DNA from: Actinomycetota bacterium
GTDB taxonomy: Bacteria; Actinomycetota; Acidimicrobiia; Acidimicrobiales; Poriferisodalaceae
Length of the DNA stretch: 5,574 bases
Reading direction: 5' to 3'
NCBI GenBank assembly: GCA_013151655.1
Contig: JAADHX010000411.1
Location: forward strand, 1 to 5,574
The stretch's first letter is position 1. Every line of letters starts with the position of its first letter. Below are positions 1 to 5,574 of this stretch, piece by piece. The notes beneath the pieces were generated by a model. That model saw only the letters and a list, made by a program, of their open reading frames with translations. It searched no databases and was not told the origin of the DNA. Both the position numbers and the translations under genes were made by a program.

Positions 1-1154
1 AGCATTACCTGCTCACTCGATTTAGCCGCGCTGTAGCTTCCTACGCCATTGCCGGCGAGCATCTAGTGGTCCTGACCGTACCCCCGGCCGGTGAGGATGG
101 ACCAACTCAGCTGATCAGCTTTGAGCTGGGAACCGCCCTGTTCGATCAGTCGCCGCAACTCCTTGTGAACCTCGACGACTCTGTCGGCCTACTGCCCCCA
201 GGCAGCGGTGGCATCAGACTGCATTCAAGCTCAGCCGGGAAAACGGGCCTGTCGGTCTACTTTGAAGATCCCACCAGCTCAACTGATTGGTCTTGGGTCA
301 GCTTCTTCATCGACATCGAGGCCAACCCGGCTGGGTCGTACATCGAAATGACGTCGAGCACTCTCACCGAGGAGATAGAAGTTACATCTGACGAGCGGAA
401 TCCAACTTCAACTTATCTCGCCGAGGTATTCGACCTCCAAGCAACCATGGTTTCGATTAGGTCCATATCGGTTCAGAGCGAGGTCTCGGCGAAAGTTCTC
501 GCCGACGTCTGGGCCGAGTCATCAGACCGAGTGACCGCGCTCGATCCACCTGGTAACAACGTGGAGTTAAACAATCGCTGGGCCTCGAACCTCGATGGGT
601 TTCGAGAAGAAACAGAACTATTCGCTGCCAGTGTGGAATCACAAGACGATGACACGGTCCAGCGAGAAACCAGACGCTTCCTACTGGCGTTGGTCTCCTT
701 AGCCAAGGCATCCGCCGCAATCAGCACCGAACAGTTCGCCCTCGCCGCGGACTCACTGTCAACGAGACTCGACCCTGAGGCTGTGTATGTGGCCGGCGCC
801 CTTTCGGCCCAAGAACCTGCTGGAGAGGCGCGCTCTGTCCTTCAGACCTTCCTTGCCAATCTCGCCACCAATGCCGAAAGCACCATGGCTGGGGTGCCAA
901 TAACTATCGACCTGTTGATGGCTCAACAACTTGAACTCGATCAACTCGAGGTACCAACGTCGGCACAGCCTTTGCATCAAGCACGTCTAGACCACCTCGA
1001 CTCGATTATGAGCATCCTGGAGAAGCTACTGAACGACTTCGAGGCTGGAGTTTCGCCCTCGGGCATTCTGCAACTGCGCATGGACAGGTTGGTCGCGCAA
1101 AGCGCGGATCTTTATTCCGCCTGGTCTCGGTACATCGCCGAGGTACTGCGCTAA
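1..1154 (+). CDS. Hypothetical protein, 5'-truncated by the window edge
   Basis: The reading frame is open from position 3 to the TAA at 1152-1154, giving 383 visible residues. A GTG at 66 could start a 362-residue product. However, the 21 codons before it read as normal protein (HYLLTRFSRAVASYAIAGEH) and no ribosome binding site precedes the GTG, so the gene most likely begins outside the window. I do not recognise the family. The first roughly 130 residues are rich in Thr, Ser, Gly and hydrophobic residues and look beta-rich. The remainder is Ala/Leu/Glu-rich and looks mostly helical, ending in a helix near SADLYSAWSRYIAEVLR. There is no cysteine in the visible part and no membrane-length hydrophobic stretch. 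The absence of cysteine and the Ser/Thr-rich N-terminal half would suit an exported protein, but the signal region is not visible, so this is only a possibility. It is certainly coding in this frame; function unknown. Confidence 0.75.
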   Translation, partial: HYLLTRFSRAVASYAIAGEHLVVLTVPPAGEDGPTQLISFELGTALFDQSPQLLVNLDDSVGLLPPGSGGIRLHSSSAGKTGLSVYFEDPTSSTDWSWVSFFIDIEANPAGSYIEMTSSTLTEEIEVTSDERNPTSTYLAEVFDLQATMVSIRSISVQSEVSAKVLADVWAESSDRVTALDPPGNNVELNNRWASNLDGFREETELFAASVESQDDDTVQRETRRFLLALVSLAKASAAISTEQFALAADSLSTRLDPEAVYVAGALSAQEPAGEARSVLQTFLANLATNAESTMAGVPITIDLLMAQQLELDQLEVPTSAQPLHQARLDHLDSIMSILEKLLNDFEAGVSPSGILQLRMDRLVAQSADLYSAWSRYIAEVLR

Positions 1155-1191
1155 CACTCCGGTCCTCTGAGCGAAAGCACAGCGAACAACG

Positions 1192-1265
1192 TGGAGCTGA
1201 TGGGACTCGAACCCACGACTTCCTGCTTGCAAAGCAGGTGCTCTAGCCAGCTGAGCTACAGCCCC
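1192..1265 (-). tRNA. tRNA-Ala (anticodon UGC)
   Basis: The reverse strand folds into a full cloverleaf of 74 nt. The acceptor arms GGGGCTG and CAGCTCC pair over seven positions, including a G3-U70 wobble, the identity element of alanine tRNAs. The D stem is GCTC/GAGC. The anticodon stem is CCTGC/GCAGG around the loop TTTGCAA, giving anticodon TGC. The variable loop is AAGTC. The T arm is GTGGG-TTCGAGT-CCCAT with a terminal G-T wobble. The discriminator base is A, followed by CGT, so the CCA tail is not encoded and must be added enzymatically. The gene converges on the hypothetical gene to its left (37 bp gap). No T-rich terminator is obvious after its 3' end. Confidence 0.97.
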
Positions 1266-1295
1266 TCACGAAGGCACAAGGGTACAGCGGCATCG

Positions 1296-1316
1296 GCGCA
1301 TCCTGCGCGTGTTTTT
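1296..1316 (+). terminator. Possible weak intrinsic terminator
   Basis: A five-base inverted repeat, GCGCA-TCC-TGCGC (1296-1308), is followed three bases later by TTTTT (1312-1316). In the + direction this resembles a short rho-independent terminator. It would stop transcripts that run out of the upstream hypothetical gene and through the antisense of the tRNA. The stem is short and the loop is only three bases, so it may be chance. The rest of the 1266-1409 gap, between the tRNA and the J-domain gene, holds nothing else I can support. Confidence 0.3.
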
Positions 1317-1409
1317 CGCTCTGAATCCTCACAATCAGAACAGCAGACGCCGATAGGAGCCAGCGTCGCCCAATGGATGGGGCGGCCACGCAACAAGTGA
1401 GCACGGTTC

Positions 1410-1736
1410 ATGGACGAACTACACGAGGCAAGACGCCTACTCGACGTTGACGTTAACGCGACACGGATCGAGTTAAGGCGAGCATTTCGCCAGGCTGCCA
1501 AGAAAACACACCCAGATGCGGGCGGCGCAGCCACCGAGTTTGATTCGGTCGAGAGAGCGTTTCGGCTCGTCGAAGCAGGCCCCGGCGGCGCCGAAAGTCA
1601 GAGCCTCGGGGTCCTCTACGACACTGGACCAGCAGCGGTAGCCGCCTCTCGACGACCCGGTCGGAACCTAGGATCATCGTTCGCTACGGTTCTCGCCCGC
1701 CATCTGCGCGACCAGCCTGCGGACATCGTCAGATGA
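1410..1736 (+). CDS. Small J-domain (DnaJ-like) protein
   Basis: This 108-residue protein carries a compact J domain over about residues 4-55. Helix I is EARRLLDV. A positively charged helix II (RIELRRAFRQAAKKT) is followed by the HPD tripeptide at residues 34-36, which in this family contacts DnaK/Hsp70 and stimulates its ATPase. Helix III is TEFDSVERAFRLVE. The rest is a Gly/Ala/Ser/Arg-rich tail ending in a possible helix (SSFATVLARHLRDQ). There is no Gly/Phe linker, CxxCxGxG zinc region or substrate-binding C-terminal domain, so this is not canonical DnaJ but a class-C-type J protein, presumably recruiting Hsp70 to a particular client. A TGA lies in frame at 1398-1400, so ATG 1410 is the first possible start; only a weak AAGTGAG precedes it. 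The stop lies 14 bp from that of the convergent HDOD-GGDEF gene. The partner and client are not visible here. Confidence 0.75.
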   Translation: MDELHEARRLLDVDVNATRIELRRAFRQAAKKTHPDAGGAATEFDSVERAFRLVEAGPGGAESQSLGVLYDTGPAAVAASRRPGRNLGSSFATVLARHLRDQPADIVR

Positions 1737-1750
1737 GTCCGGCCCTATAA

Positions 1751-3262
1751 CTAGGAGACTGGCTCCGGAACGGCAACAACGCAGTTGCGGCCGGCTTCTT
1801 TGGCTTTGTAGAGCGCACTGTCGGCCGCACCGAGGAGGCGTTCTCCGGCCTCAAGGGCAGAAGGCGCGTCCATGATCGCTACTCCGAACGACGCCGTTAC
1901 CTCCAGGTACTCATCGTTTGGAAGCTCCACCTCGACCAGAGCGACCGCCTTACGAAGGCGCTCGGCGGCACGCGTTAGTTCTTCGAGTGTCGCCATCGGC
2001 GCCAACATCACGAACTCTTCGCCGCCATATCGGGCCACAGTTTCTTCGGTTCGTGACGCCATCTCAAGAACCTGCGCGACCTGGCGCAGAACTTCGTCGC
2101 CGGTCTGATGCCCATAGTTGTCGTTGACCGCCTTGAAATGGTCAAGGTCGATCATCACGATGCCCATGGGTTTGCCAAAGGTCTCAGGGCTACGAAGACG
2201 AAGACGAAGCTGCTGGTCGTACTGTTCGTCGAAGGCACGACGATTCGGCAAATTGGTTAACCCGTCACGCAGGGCGCGCTGTTCGAGTTCCAGGTTGTCA
2301 AGCTCCAGCTGTTCTCGACGCTGCTTCTCAGACCTGAGTTCGACGTCGGCCGCGAGGGTCAGCTCGATGAGCTGCTCACGCGCCGCATGAAGAATCTCCA
2401 TGTTGTTGATCGCCGTCGCATCAAGGTTTATCTGGCTGGACATCTCAAGAATGTTCTCCTGCAAGGCGTCGAGAATGGGATCGATGTCGCCGGGCTGAAC
2501 ACCGAGTGCACCAATCTGTTTGATCATTTCGCGATAGGCGAACCCGTCAGGGTCCGACGAAAAGAAGCTCGACATCGTGACGGCAACGCCAACAAGGTTG
2601 GACAACATCAGTTGTTGCTCGTCTTCTAGTTCTAATCCGTCGGCCGCGTCGAGAGCACCACTAAACAACTCTGGGAGGTGCCACCGCCTCAACAGTTCGG
2701 CAGTGACCTTGATCGACGATATGCCAACCCCTTCACGCTCTACTTGACTTGTTGGCCAGCCATCGGACTTGGCCACGATGGCCTCGTATCTCTCAGCCAG
2801 ACAGTCGGCTAAGGCAAGCCGACCGAGTCCGGCTATGAGACCAACAAAGAACGCTTCCTCCCGCAGTTCTGGAGCAACGAGCCCCGCCAGCTCACGGCTG
2901 GCAACGCCGGTGATTAGCGACCGACGCCAGAATTCGGCGAGGTCGACTCCACCGACAGTCCCGGACTTCGGAACACCACTCGCGATTGAATGAGCGAGCG
3001 CCAGGGTCACGACACTGCGCTGGCCTACTTGCCCTACTGCCCTGGCGAGAGTAGTCGCATCACGGTCGCGGCGATAAACCGGACTGTTGGCCATCGCAAT
3101 GATCTTGGTGGTCAGACCAGGGTCGAGCGACACCGCTTCGACAAGGTCACGTAGTCCAGCGTCACTGTTTCGCTGGACCTCCATCACGCGCAACATCACG
3201 ACCGGAGGCGTGGGCACAATCTTGGACTCGAGGATTAGCTCGAGGTCGTGGAGGACCATCAT
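1751..3262 (-). CDS. HDOD-GGDEF protein, probable diguanylate cyclase
   Basis: The 503-residue protein combines an N-terminal HDOD domain (about 10-205) with a C-terminal GGDEF domain (about 330-498). The HDOD part shows SLDPGLTTKIIAMANSPVY from residue 45, EFWRRSLITGVASREL from 110 and FFVGLIAGLGRLAL from 138; at the place where HD-GYP enzymes have HDxGK it reads A144-G145, so it is presumably non-catalytic and regulatory. A linker with a probable coiled coil (about 293-330, Glu/Leu/Arg-rich) leads to DGLTNLPNRRAF (333), MIDLDHFKAVND with D372 for metal binding, RYGGEEF with an intact GGEEF signature at 413-417, and ALYKAKEAGRN (484-493). It should make c-di-GMP from two GTP in the cytoplasm. 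At the inhibitory I-site position, five residues before GGEEF, it has RTEE (404-407) rather than RxxD. There is no membrane segment. It starts with two consecutive ATGs (3262 and 3259) behind a weak AGAAAG. It is transcribed divergently from mscL. Confidence 0.93.
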   Translation of the reverse strand: MMVLHDLELILESKIVPTPPVVMLRVMEVQRNSDAGLRDLVEAVSLDPGLTTKIIAMANSPVYRRDRDATTLARAVGQVGQRSVVTLALAHSIASGVPKSGTVGGVDLAEFWRRSLITGVASRELAGLVAPELREEAFFVGLIAGLGRLALADCLAERYEAIVAKSDGWPTSQVEREGVGISSIKVTAELLRRWHLPELFSGALDAADGLELEDEQQLMLSNLVGVAVTMSSFFSSDPDGFAYREMIKQIGALGVQPGDIDPILDALQENILEMSSQINLDATAINNMEILHAAREQLIELTLAADVELRSEKQRREQLELDNLELEQRALRDGLTNLPNRRAFDEQYDQQLRLRLRSPETFGKPMGIVMIDLDHFKAVNDNYGHQTGDEVLRQVAQVLEMASRTEETVARYGGEEFVMLAPMATLEELTRAAERLRKAVALVEVELPNDEYLEVTASFGVAIMDAPSALEAGERLLGAADSALYKAKEAGRNCVVAVPEPVS

Positions 3263-3398
3263 GTTTGACCGCTTTCTTGTCTCTACTCAGGTCGGCACCT
3301 GGTGGTACAGATTGAGCAGTTGCGCGCGCTAAGCACAAACTTGAACCCACGTTCAGGACAACACTCACAGCTGCACTCAATACTGCCCGAACATTTGC

Positions 3399-3428
3399 TG
3401 GACGAGACCGATCGCACGTGACTACGGT
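3399..3428 (+). promoter_or_regulatory. Candidate mscL promoter
   Basis: TACGGT at 3423-3428 fits the TANNNT form of a -10 element. TGGACG at 3399-3404, 18 bp upstream, is a partial -35 match. A transcript would begin near 3435 and give a leader of about 26 nt that includes the mscL ribosome binding site. The -35 match is poor, so this is tentative. Confidence 0.3.
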
Positions 3429-3431
3429 CAC
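3418..3431. promoter_or_regulatory. CRP/FNR-type dyad in the mscL upstream region
   Basis: GTGAC-TACG-GTCAC is a perfect five-base inverted repeat with a four-base centre. Its core, GTGA-N6-TCAC, matches the inner part of the CRP/GlxR-type operator TGTGA-N6-TCACA, while the outermost bases differ (C and T). It ends 29 bp before the mscL ATG and lies in the 198-bp region shared with the divergent HDOD-GGDEF gene. It also overlaps a candidate -10 hexamer, TACGGT (3423-3428), so a bound regulator would act as a repressor of mscL if that promoter is real. The site is seen in the sequence; the regulator is inferred. Confidence 0.4.
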
Positions 3432-3451
3432 TGGTCCACAAACAAACGCGC

Positions 3452-3458
3452 GGAGAAA
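3452..3458 (+). promoter_or_regulatory. Ribosome binding site of mscL
   Basis: GGAGAAA has a GGAG core that ends five to six bases before the ATG at 3461. It is the clearest Shine-Dalgarno sequence in the window and fixes the mscL start. Confidence 0.7.
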
Positions 3459-3460
3459 CC

Positions 3461-3868
3461 ATGTCCAAGATGATGACTGAGTTCAAAGACTTCATCGCCA
3501 ACGGAAACATCATCGATGCGGCCGTAGGCCTCATCCTCGCCCTGGCCTTCAAACCAGTCATCGACTCGCTAGTGAACGACGTCATCATGCAGATCGTGGC
3601 CGCAATCTTCGGTCAGCCCGATTTCTCGGCCCTTTCGATCCACTGGGGCGATGCCATCGGCCGCGACGACCTCAACCGGCAACTGTACGACGGCGGTCAG
3701 ATCTTCTACGGAAGTTTCATCAACACCGTCATCACGTTCGTGATCATCGGCTTCGTGGTGTTCCTTATGGTCCGTAAATACAACCAGTCACGCGCAGCTG
3801 GCGAAGAGGATGCGGGCCCATCTGAAACCGACCTCCTGGTCGAGATCCGCGACGCACTCAAAAAGTAA
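3461..3868 (+). CDS. mscL: Large-conductance mechanosensitive channel MscL
   Basis: MscL is a homopentameric inner-membrane channel that opens under membrane tension and releases solutes during hypo-osmotic shock. The 135 residues match the family's usual length (136 in E. coli). The N-terminal amphipathic helix (MTEFKDFIANGNIIDAAVG) leads into TM1 (about 17-47). A periplasmic loop with GQPDFSALSIHWG follows, then TM2 (about 83-106, YGSFINTVITFVIIGFVVFL). After a charged stretch the C-terminal bundle helix ETDLLVEIRDALKK is very close to the family's end motif. By alignment from memory with E. coli MscL, the gate residues L19 and V23 become A20 and L24, the packing glycines G26 and G30 become A27 and K31, and the PP after TM1 becomes QI (44-45). 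The gene has its own upstream region and is followed by a hairpin terminator, so it is probably monocistronic. Identity is secure. Confidence 0.97.
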   Translation: MSKMMTEFKDFIANGNIIDAAVGLILALAFKPVIDSLVNDVIMQIVAAIFGQPDFSALSIHWGDAIGRDDLNRQLYDGGQIFYGSFINTVITFVIIGFVVFLMVRKYNQSRAAGEEDAGPSETDLLVEIRDALKK

Positions 3869-3901
3869 CTCGGGCCAACTGCTCACCGCAGAACCAAGCC
3901 G

Positions 3902-3941
3902 CACGGCCTCGACGGTTAACGTCGGGGCCGTGTCGTTTTCT
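3902..3941 (+). terminator. Intrinsic terminator downstream of mscL
   Basis: CACGGCCTCGAC (3902-3913) pairs with GTCGGGGCCGTG (3921-3932) over 12 bp with one G-T wobble. The G3914-C3920 pair extends the stem to leave a five-base loop. The T-rich TCGTTTTCT follows at 3933-3941. It lies 33 bp after the mscL stop and is the strongest hairpin I found in the window. Its 3' arm contains the probable GTG start (3930) of the following dehydratase gene, so it may also limit read-through into that gene. Confidence 0.6.
3917..3922 (+). promoter_or_regulatory. Candidate -10 element for a leaderless dehydratase transcript
   Basis: TAACGT fits TANNNT and ends seven bases before the GTG at 3930. That is the spacing expected if transcription starts at the G of the start codon, as in actinobacterial leaderless genes. 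The GTG lacks a usable Shine-Dalgarno sequence, which agrees with this. No -35 match is seen at the proper distance. Confidence 0.3.
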
Positions 3942-4934
3942 AATCCACTCCTGCCGTTCGAAGAGATTGAAGCTGCCGCGGGCCGGCTAGCCGGCGTGAC
4001 CCGAAGAACCCCGTTGCTAACGAGTCGCACAATCGACGAGATGTCTCAGCGGGCCGTGGTGATGAAAGCCGAGAACTTTCAGTGCACCGGATCGTTCAAA
4101 ATGCGCGGCGCGTACAACGCAATTGCTGCTCTCAAAGACGACGGTGTCCTCGACGACGGAACCTCGATCGTTACCTTCTCGTCGGGCAACCACGGCCAAG
4201 CAGTGGCCAGAAGCGCTCAGCTGCTCGAGGTAAGAGCCACGGTGGTGATGCCGAGCGATGCGCCAGAAGTGAAAAGATCTGCTGTCCGCTCATATGGCGC
4301 GACAATCGTCGAGTACGACAGGGTCGCCGAAGATCGTGAAGAAGTCGCCACCGCTGTGGCGGCTCGCCTTGGCGCAACCATCGTGCCGCCATTCAACAAC
4401 CACTACGTAATTGCTGGTCAAGGCACCTGCGGCAAGGAGATCATCGAAGATTCGCCGCCGTTGGACGCGGTTGCTGTTTGTCTTGGTGGCGGCGGCTTGT
4501 TGTCTGGGATAGCTACCGCATTCTCGGCCATGTCCCCCGGTACCAAGGTGATTGGCGTCGAGCCAGCTACCGCAAACGATGGCCAGATGTCACTCGAAGC
4601 TGGGAAGCTGATGGTTATCGATCAACCCAGAACAATCGCCGATGGTCAGGCGACGCGCTCGCTCGGCGACCTCACGTTTGCCGTTATCAAACAGCGCGTA
4701 AACAAGATCGTTACTGTCACCGAGAGCGAGATCGTCGAAGCCATGCGGCTTTGTTTCGACCGACTGCGAATTGTTGTAGAACCCAGCGGTGCAACAGCCT
4801 TAGCGGCCGTAATGGCCGGAAAAGTGGGCTCCGAAGGAGACCGCGTCGCCGCGACGTTGTCCGGCGGCAACGTCGATCGGGCCCGGTTCGCCCGGCTACT
4901 TGTCGACGGTGCCGCGCCGGAAACGACTGGTTAG
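3930..4934 (+). CDS. Threonine/serine dehydratase, serine racemase-like (PLP, fold type II)
   Basis: From GTG 3930 the product has 334 residues, the size of single-domain catabolic threonine dehydratases and serine racemases, with no C-terminal ACT regulatory domain. Key residues are K57 in GSFKMRGA (Schiff-base lysine for PLP), SSGNHGQA (84-91), PFNNHYVIAGQGT (154-166), the phosphate-binding GGGGL (186-190), EPSGATALAA (284-293) and S311 in SGGN, which faces the pyridine nitrogen. It should deaminate L-threonine and/or L-serine to the 2-oxo acid and ammonia. Two features favour the serine racemase branch: S85 in SSGNH, where E. coli IlvA has Ala, and the metal-site triad E211/A215/D217, matching human serine racemase E210/A214/D216 with a constant offset of one. 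That offset also supports this start over the in-frame ATG at 3810, which lies inside mscL. Possible alternatives are serine racemase or threo-3-hydroxyaspartate dehydratase; substrate is not decidable here. Confidence 0.9.
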   Translation: MSFSNPLLPFEEIEAAAGRLAGVTRRTPLLTSRTIDEMSQRAVVMKAENFQCTGSFKMRGAYNAIAALKDDGVLDDGTSIVTFSSGNHGQAVARSAQLLEVRATVVMPSDAPEVKRSAVRSYGATIVEYDRVAEDREEVATAVAARLGATIVPPFNNHYVIAGQGTCGKEIIEDSPPLDAVAVCLGGGGLLSGIATAFSAMSPGTKVIGVEPATANDGQMSLEAGKLMVIDQPRTIADGQATRSLGDLTFAVIKQRVNKIVTVTESEIVEAMRLCFDRLRIVVEPSGATALAAVMAGKVGSEGDRVAATLSGGNVDRARFARLLVDGAAPETTG

Positions 4935-5574
4935 GCCGAGATGGCTACCTTGGAGGAATCTGCTGCTGGCTTGACCACAACGGCCTCACCGTCGTCGTCG
5001 GGACAATCGAACGGCGCCAACAAATGCTCCCACCGTTGTGTCCAGAGGTGACGAGAACGAACCGTGTCCGAAGCGTTCTCGCCCATGGCCCGTAAACCCT
5101 CAGCGTCGGCCAACAACAGCGGGACGAGCGTCTCGAGATCTTCATCGGTGGCATAGGTCGCGATATCGATCCCTGGTGTCATCAGCGCAGACACGCCAGC
5201 TCTTTCGAGTGTGAGCGACGGTGTAGCGACGGCGGCCGCATCAAGAACACACTGACCCAATGGAGCCTCCCAAGACGACAGGCGGGCAAATGACTGAACG
5301 GGCGTGCCGATTGGTAACTCAAGCACGAGCTCGGCGCCGGCGAGTACGGTCGCCATCTCCGGGTACCCAACCCTGGGGAACGAGTGTGGTTCAAGGTCGG
5401 GGATCAGGCTCCAACCGGCCCCGAACATCCTGACATCGACACCACGGTCAACAAGCGATCGCACCATGGCGGCGCTGCGGTCGTCTGGTTCGCCTACCAC
5501 CACCACACCGGCCCGCGTCGATACGACGGCTTCGTCGAGTACGACTGAGTTGACGGCGGGCTCGATGCAGCTGA
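4931..5574 (-). CDS. Glycosyltransferase, CgeB/GT4-like C-terminal domain, 5'-truncated by the window edge
   Basis: The frame is open from the right edge to the TAA at 4933-4931, giving 213 visible C-terminal residues. A GTG at 5506 could be read as a start, but the 22 codons before it are open and protein-like and no ribosome binding site is seen, so the gene probably begins outside the window. The visible part resembles the second Rossmann domain of CgeB/YkvP-type glycosyltransferases (the Glyco_trans_1_2 group). It has a beta strand VVVVGEPDDRSAAMVRSL, then VDVRMFGAGW, then VGYPEMATVLAGAELVLEL, where the family has the Y..E...vla.a pattern. QCVLDAAAVATPSLT follows at the donor-binding acidic/alanine region, then MTPGIDIATYATDEDLETLVPLLLADAEGLRAMG and a terminal HLWTQRWEHLL, matching the family's H.w..R...l. 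It likely transfers a sugar from a nucleotide-sugar donor; acceptor unknown. An acidic tail (FDCPDDDGEA) ends the protein. Its stop overlaps that of the convergent dehydratase gene. Confidence 0.65.
   Translation of the reverse strand, partial: SCIEPAVNSVVLDEAVVSTRAGVVVVGEPDDRSAAMVRSLVDRGVDVRMFGAGWSLIPDLEPHSFPRVGYPEMATVLAGAELVLELPIGTPVQSFARLSSWEAPLGQCVLDAAAVATPSLTLERAGVSALMTPGIDIATYATDEDLETLVPLLLADAEGLRAMGENASDTVRSRHLWTQRWEHLLAPFDCPDDDGEAVVVKPAADSSKVAISA

Noticed and set aside
1026..1232. 68-codon - strand ORF containing SRGFESHQLH
   Set aside because: Its start lies in the T arm and acceptor region of the tRNA and the rest is antisense to the hypothetical gene; a shadow.
1192..1265. tRNA as the attachment site of an integrated element
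   Set aside because: No repeat of the tRNA 3' end, no integrase and no phage gene elsewhere in the window.
1279..1284. TACCCT on the - strand as a -10 for the tRNA
   Set aside because: It is 13 bp upstream of the tRNA 5' end and plausible, but no -35 is found and the match is too short to support.
1191..1400. 69-codon + strand ORF (MELMGLEPTTSCLQSRCSSQ) across the tRNA
   Set aside because: It is the translated antisense of tRNA-Ala, a well-known type of false protein.
1720..1741. CGGAC-N12-GTCCG hairpin between the convergent J-domain and HDOD-GGDEF genes
   Set aside because: Short stem, large loop and no T-run on either side; not a convincing terminator.
3288..3301. CAGGT-CGGC-ACCTG dyad upstream of the HDOD-GGDEF gene
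   Set aside because: A five-base stem of this kind is expected by chance at this scale and matches no operator I know.
3283..3588. 101-codon - strand ORF antisense to the mscL 5' end
   Set aside because: Overlaps a certain gene on the other strand and has a low-complexity, Cys/Ser-rich translation.
3810..3929. ATG 3810 as the dehydratase start
   Set aside because: It lies inside mscL in another frame and adds 40 residues unlike the family; GTG 3930 gives numbering nearly identical to serine racemase.
4478..5095. 205-codon + strand ORF
   Set aside because: Arg/Cys-rich, out of frame inside the dehydratase and antisense to the glycosyltransferase; no family features.

Overview
The window looks like an ordinary piece of chromosome from a moderately GC-rich actinobacterium-like bacterium. 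The basis for this guess is GTG as well as ATG starts, mostly weak Shine-Dalgarno sequences, a tRNA-Ala without an encoded CCA, and the gene mix. A member of Acidimicrobiia or a relative is possible, but the lineage is inference. I see no transposase, integrase, CRISPR array, phage gene or long direct repeat.

Layout from left to right: (1) the 3' end of an unrecognised, cysteine-free protein on the + strand, running in from beyond the left edge; (2) a tRNA-Ala(UGC) on the - strand, facing that gene; (3) a small J-domain (DnaJ-like) protein on the + strand; (4) convergent with it, a 503-residue HDOD-GGDEF protein on the - strand, probably a diguanylate cyclase; (5) a 198-bp divergent intergenic region with a CRP-type dyad; (6) mscL, the large-conductance mechanosensitive channel, on the + strand; (7) a strong hairpin with a T-rich tail, read as the mscL terminator, which overlaps the probable GTG start of the next gene; (8) a fold-type II PLP enzyme on the + strand, annotated as a threonine/serine dehydratase, whose metal-site and catalytic residues match serine racemase; (9) convergent with it and sharing overlapping stop codons, the C-terminal part of a CgeB/GT4-like glycosyltransferase on the - strand, cut by the right edge.

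The genes do not form one operon or one obvious pathway. The + and - genes alternate in two convergent pairs and one divergent pair: c-di-GMP signalling, osmotic-shock protection, amino-acid metabolism, glycan synthesis and a chaperone cofactor. I found no convincing new multi-gene system. The points most worth checking are the terminator/start overlap at 3902-3941 with a possible leaderless promoter, the serine-racemase signature in the dehydratase, the RxxE inhibitory site in the GGDEF domain, the CRP-like dyad upstream of mscL, and the unusual pore-helix residues of MscL.
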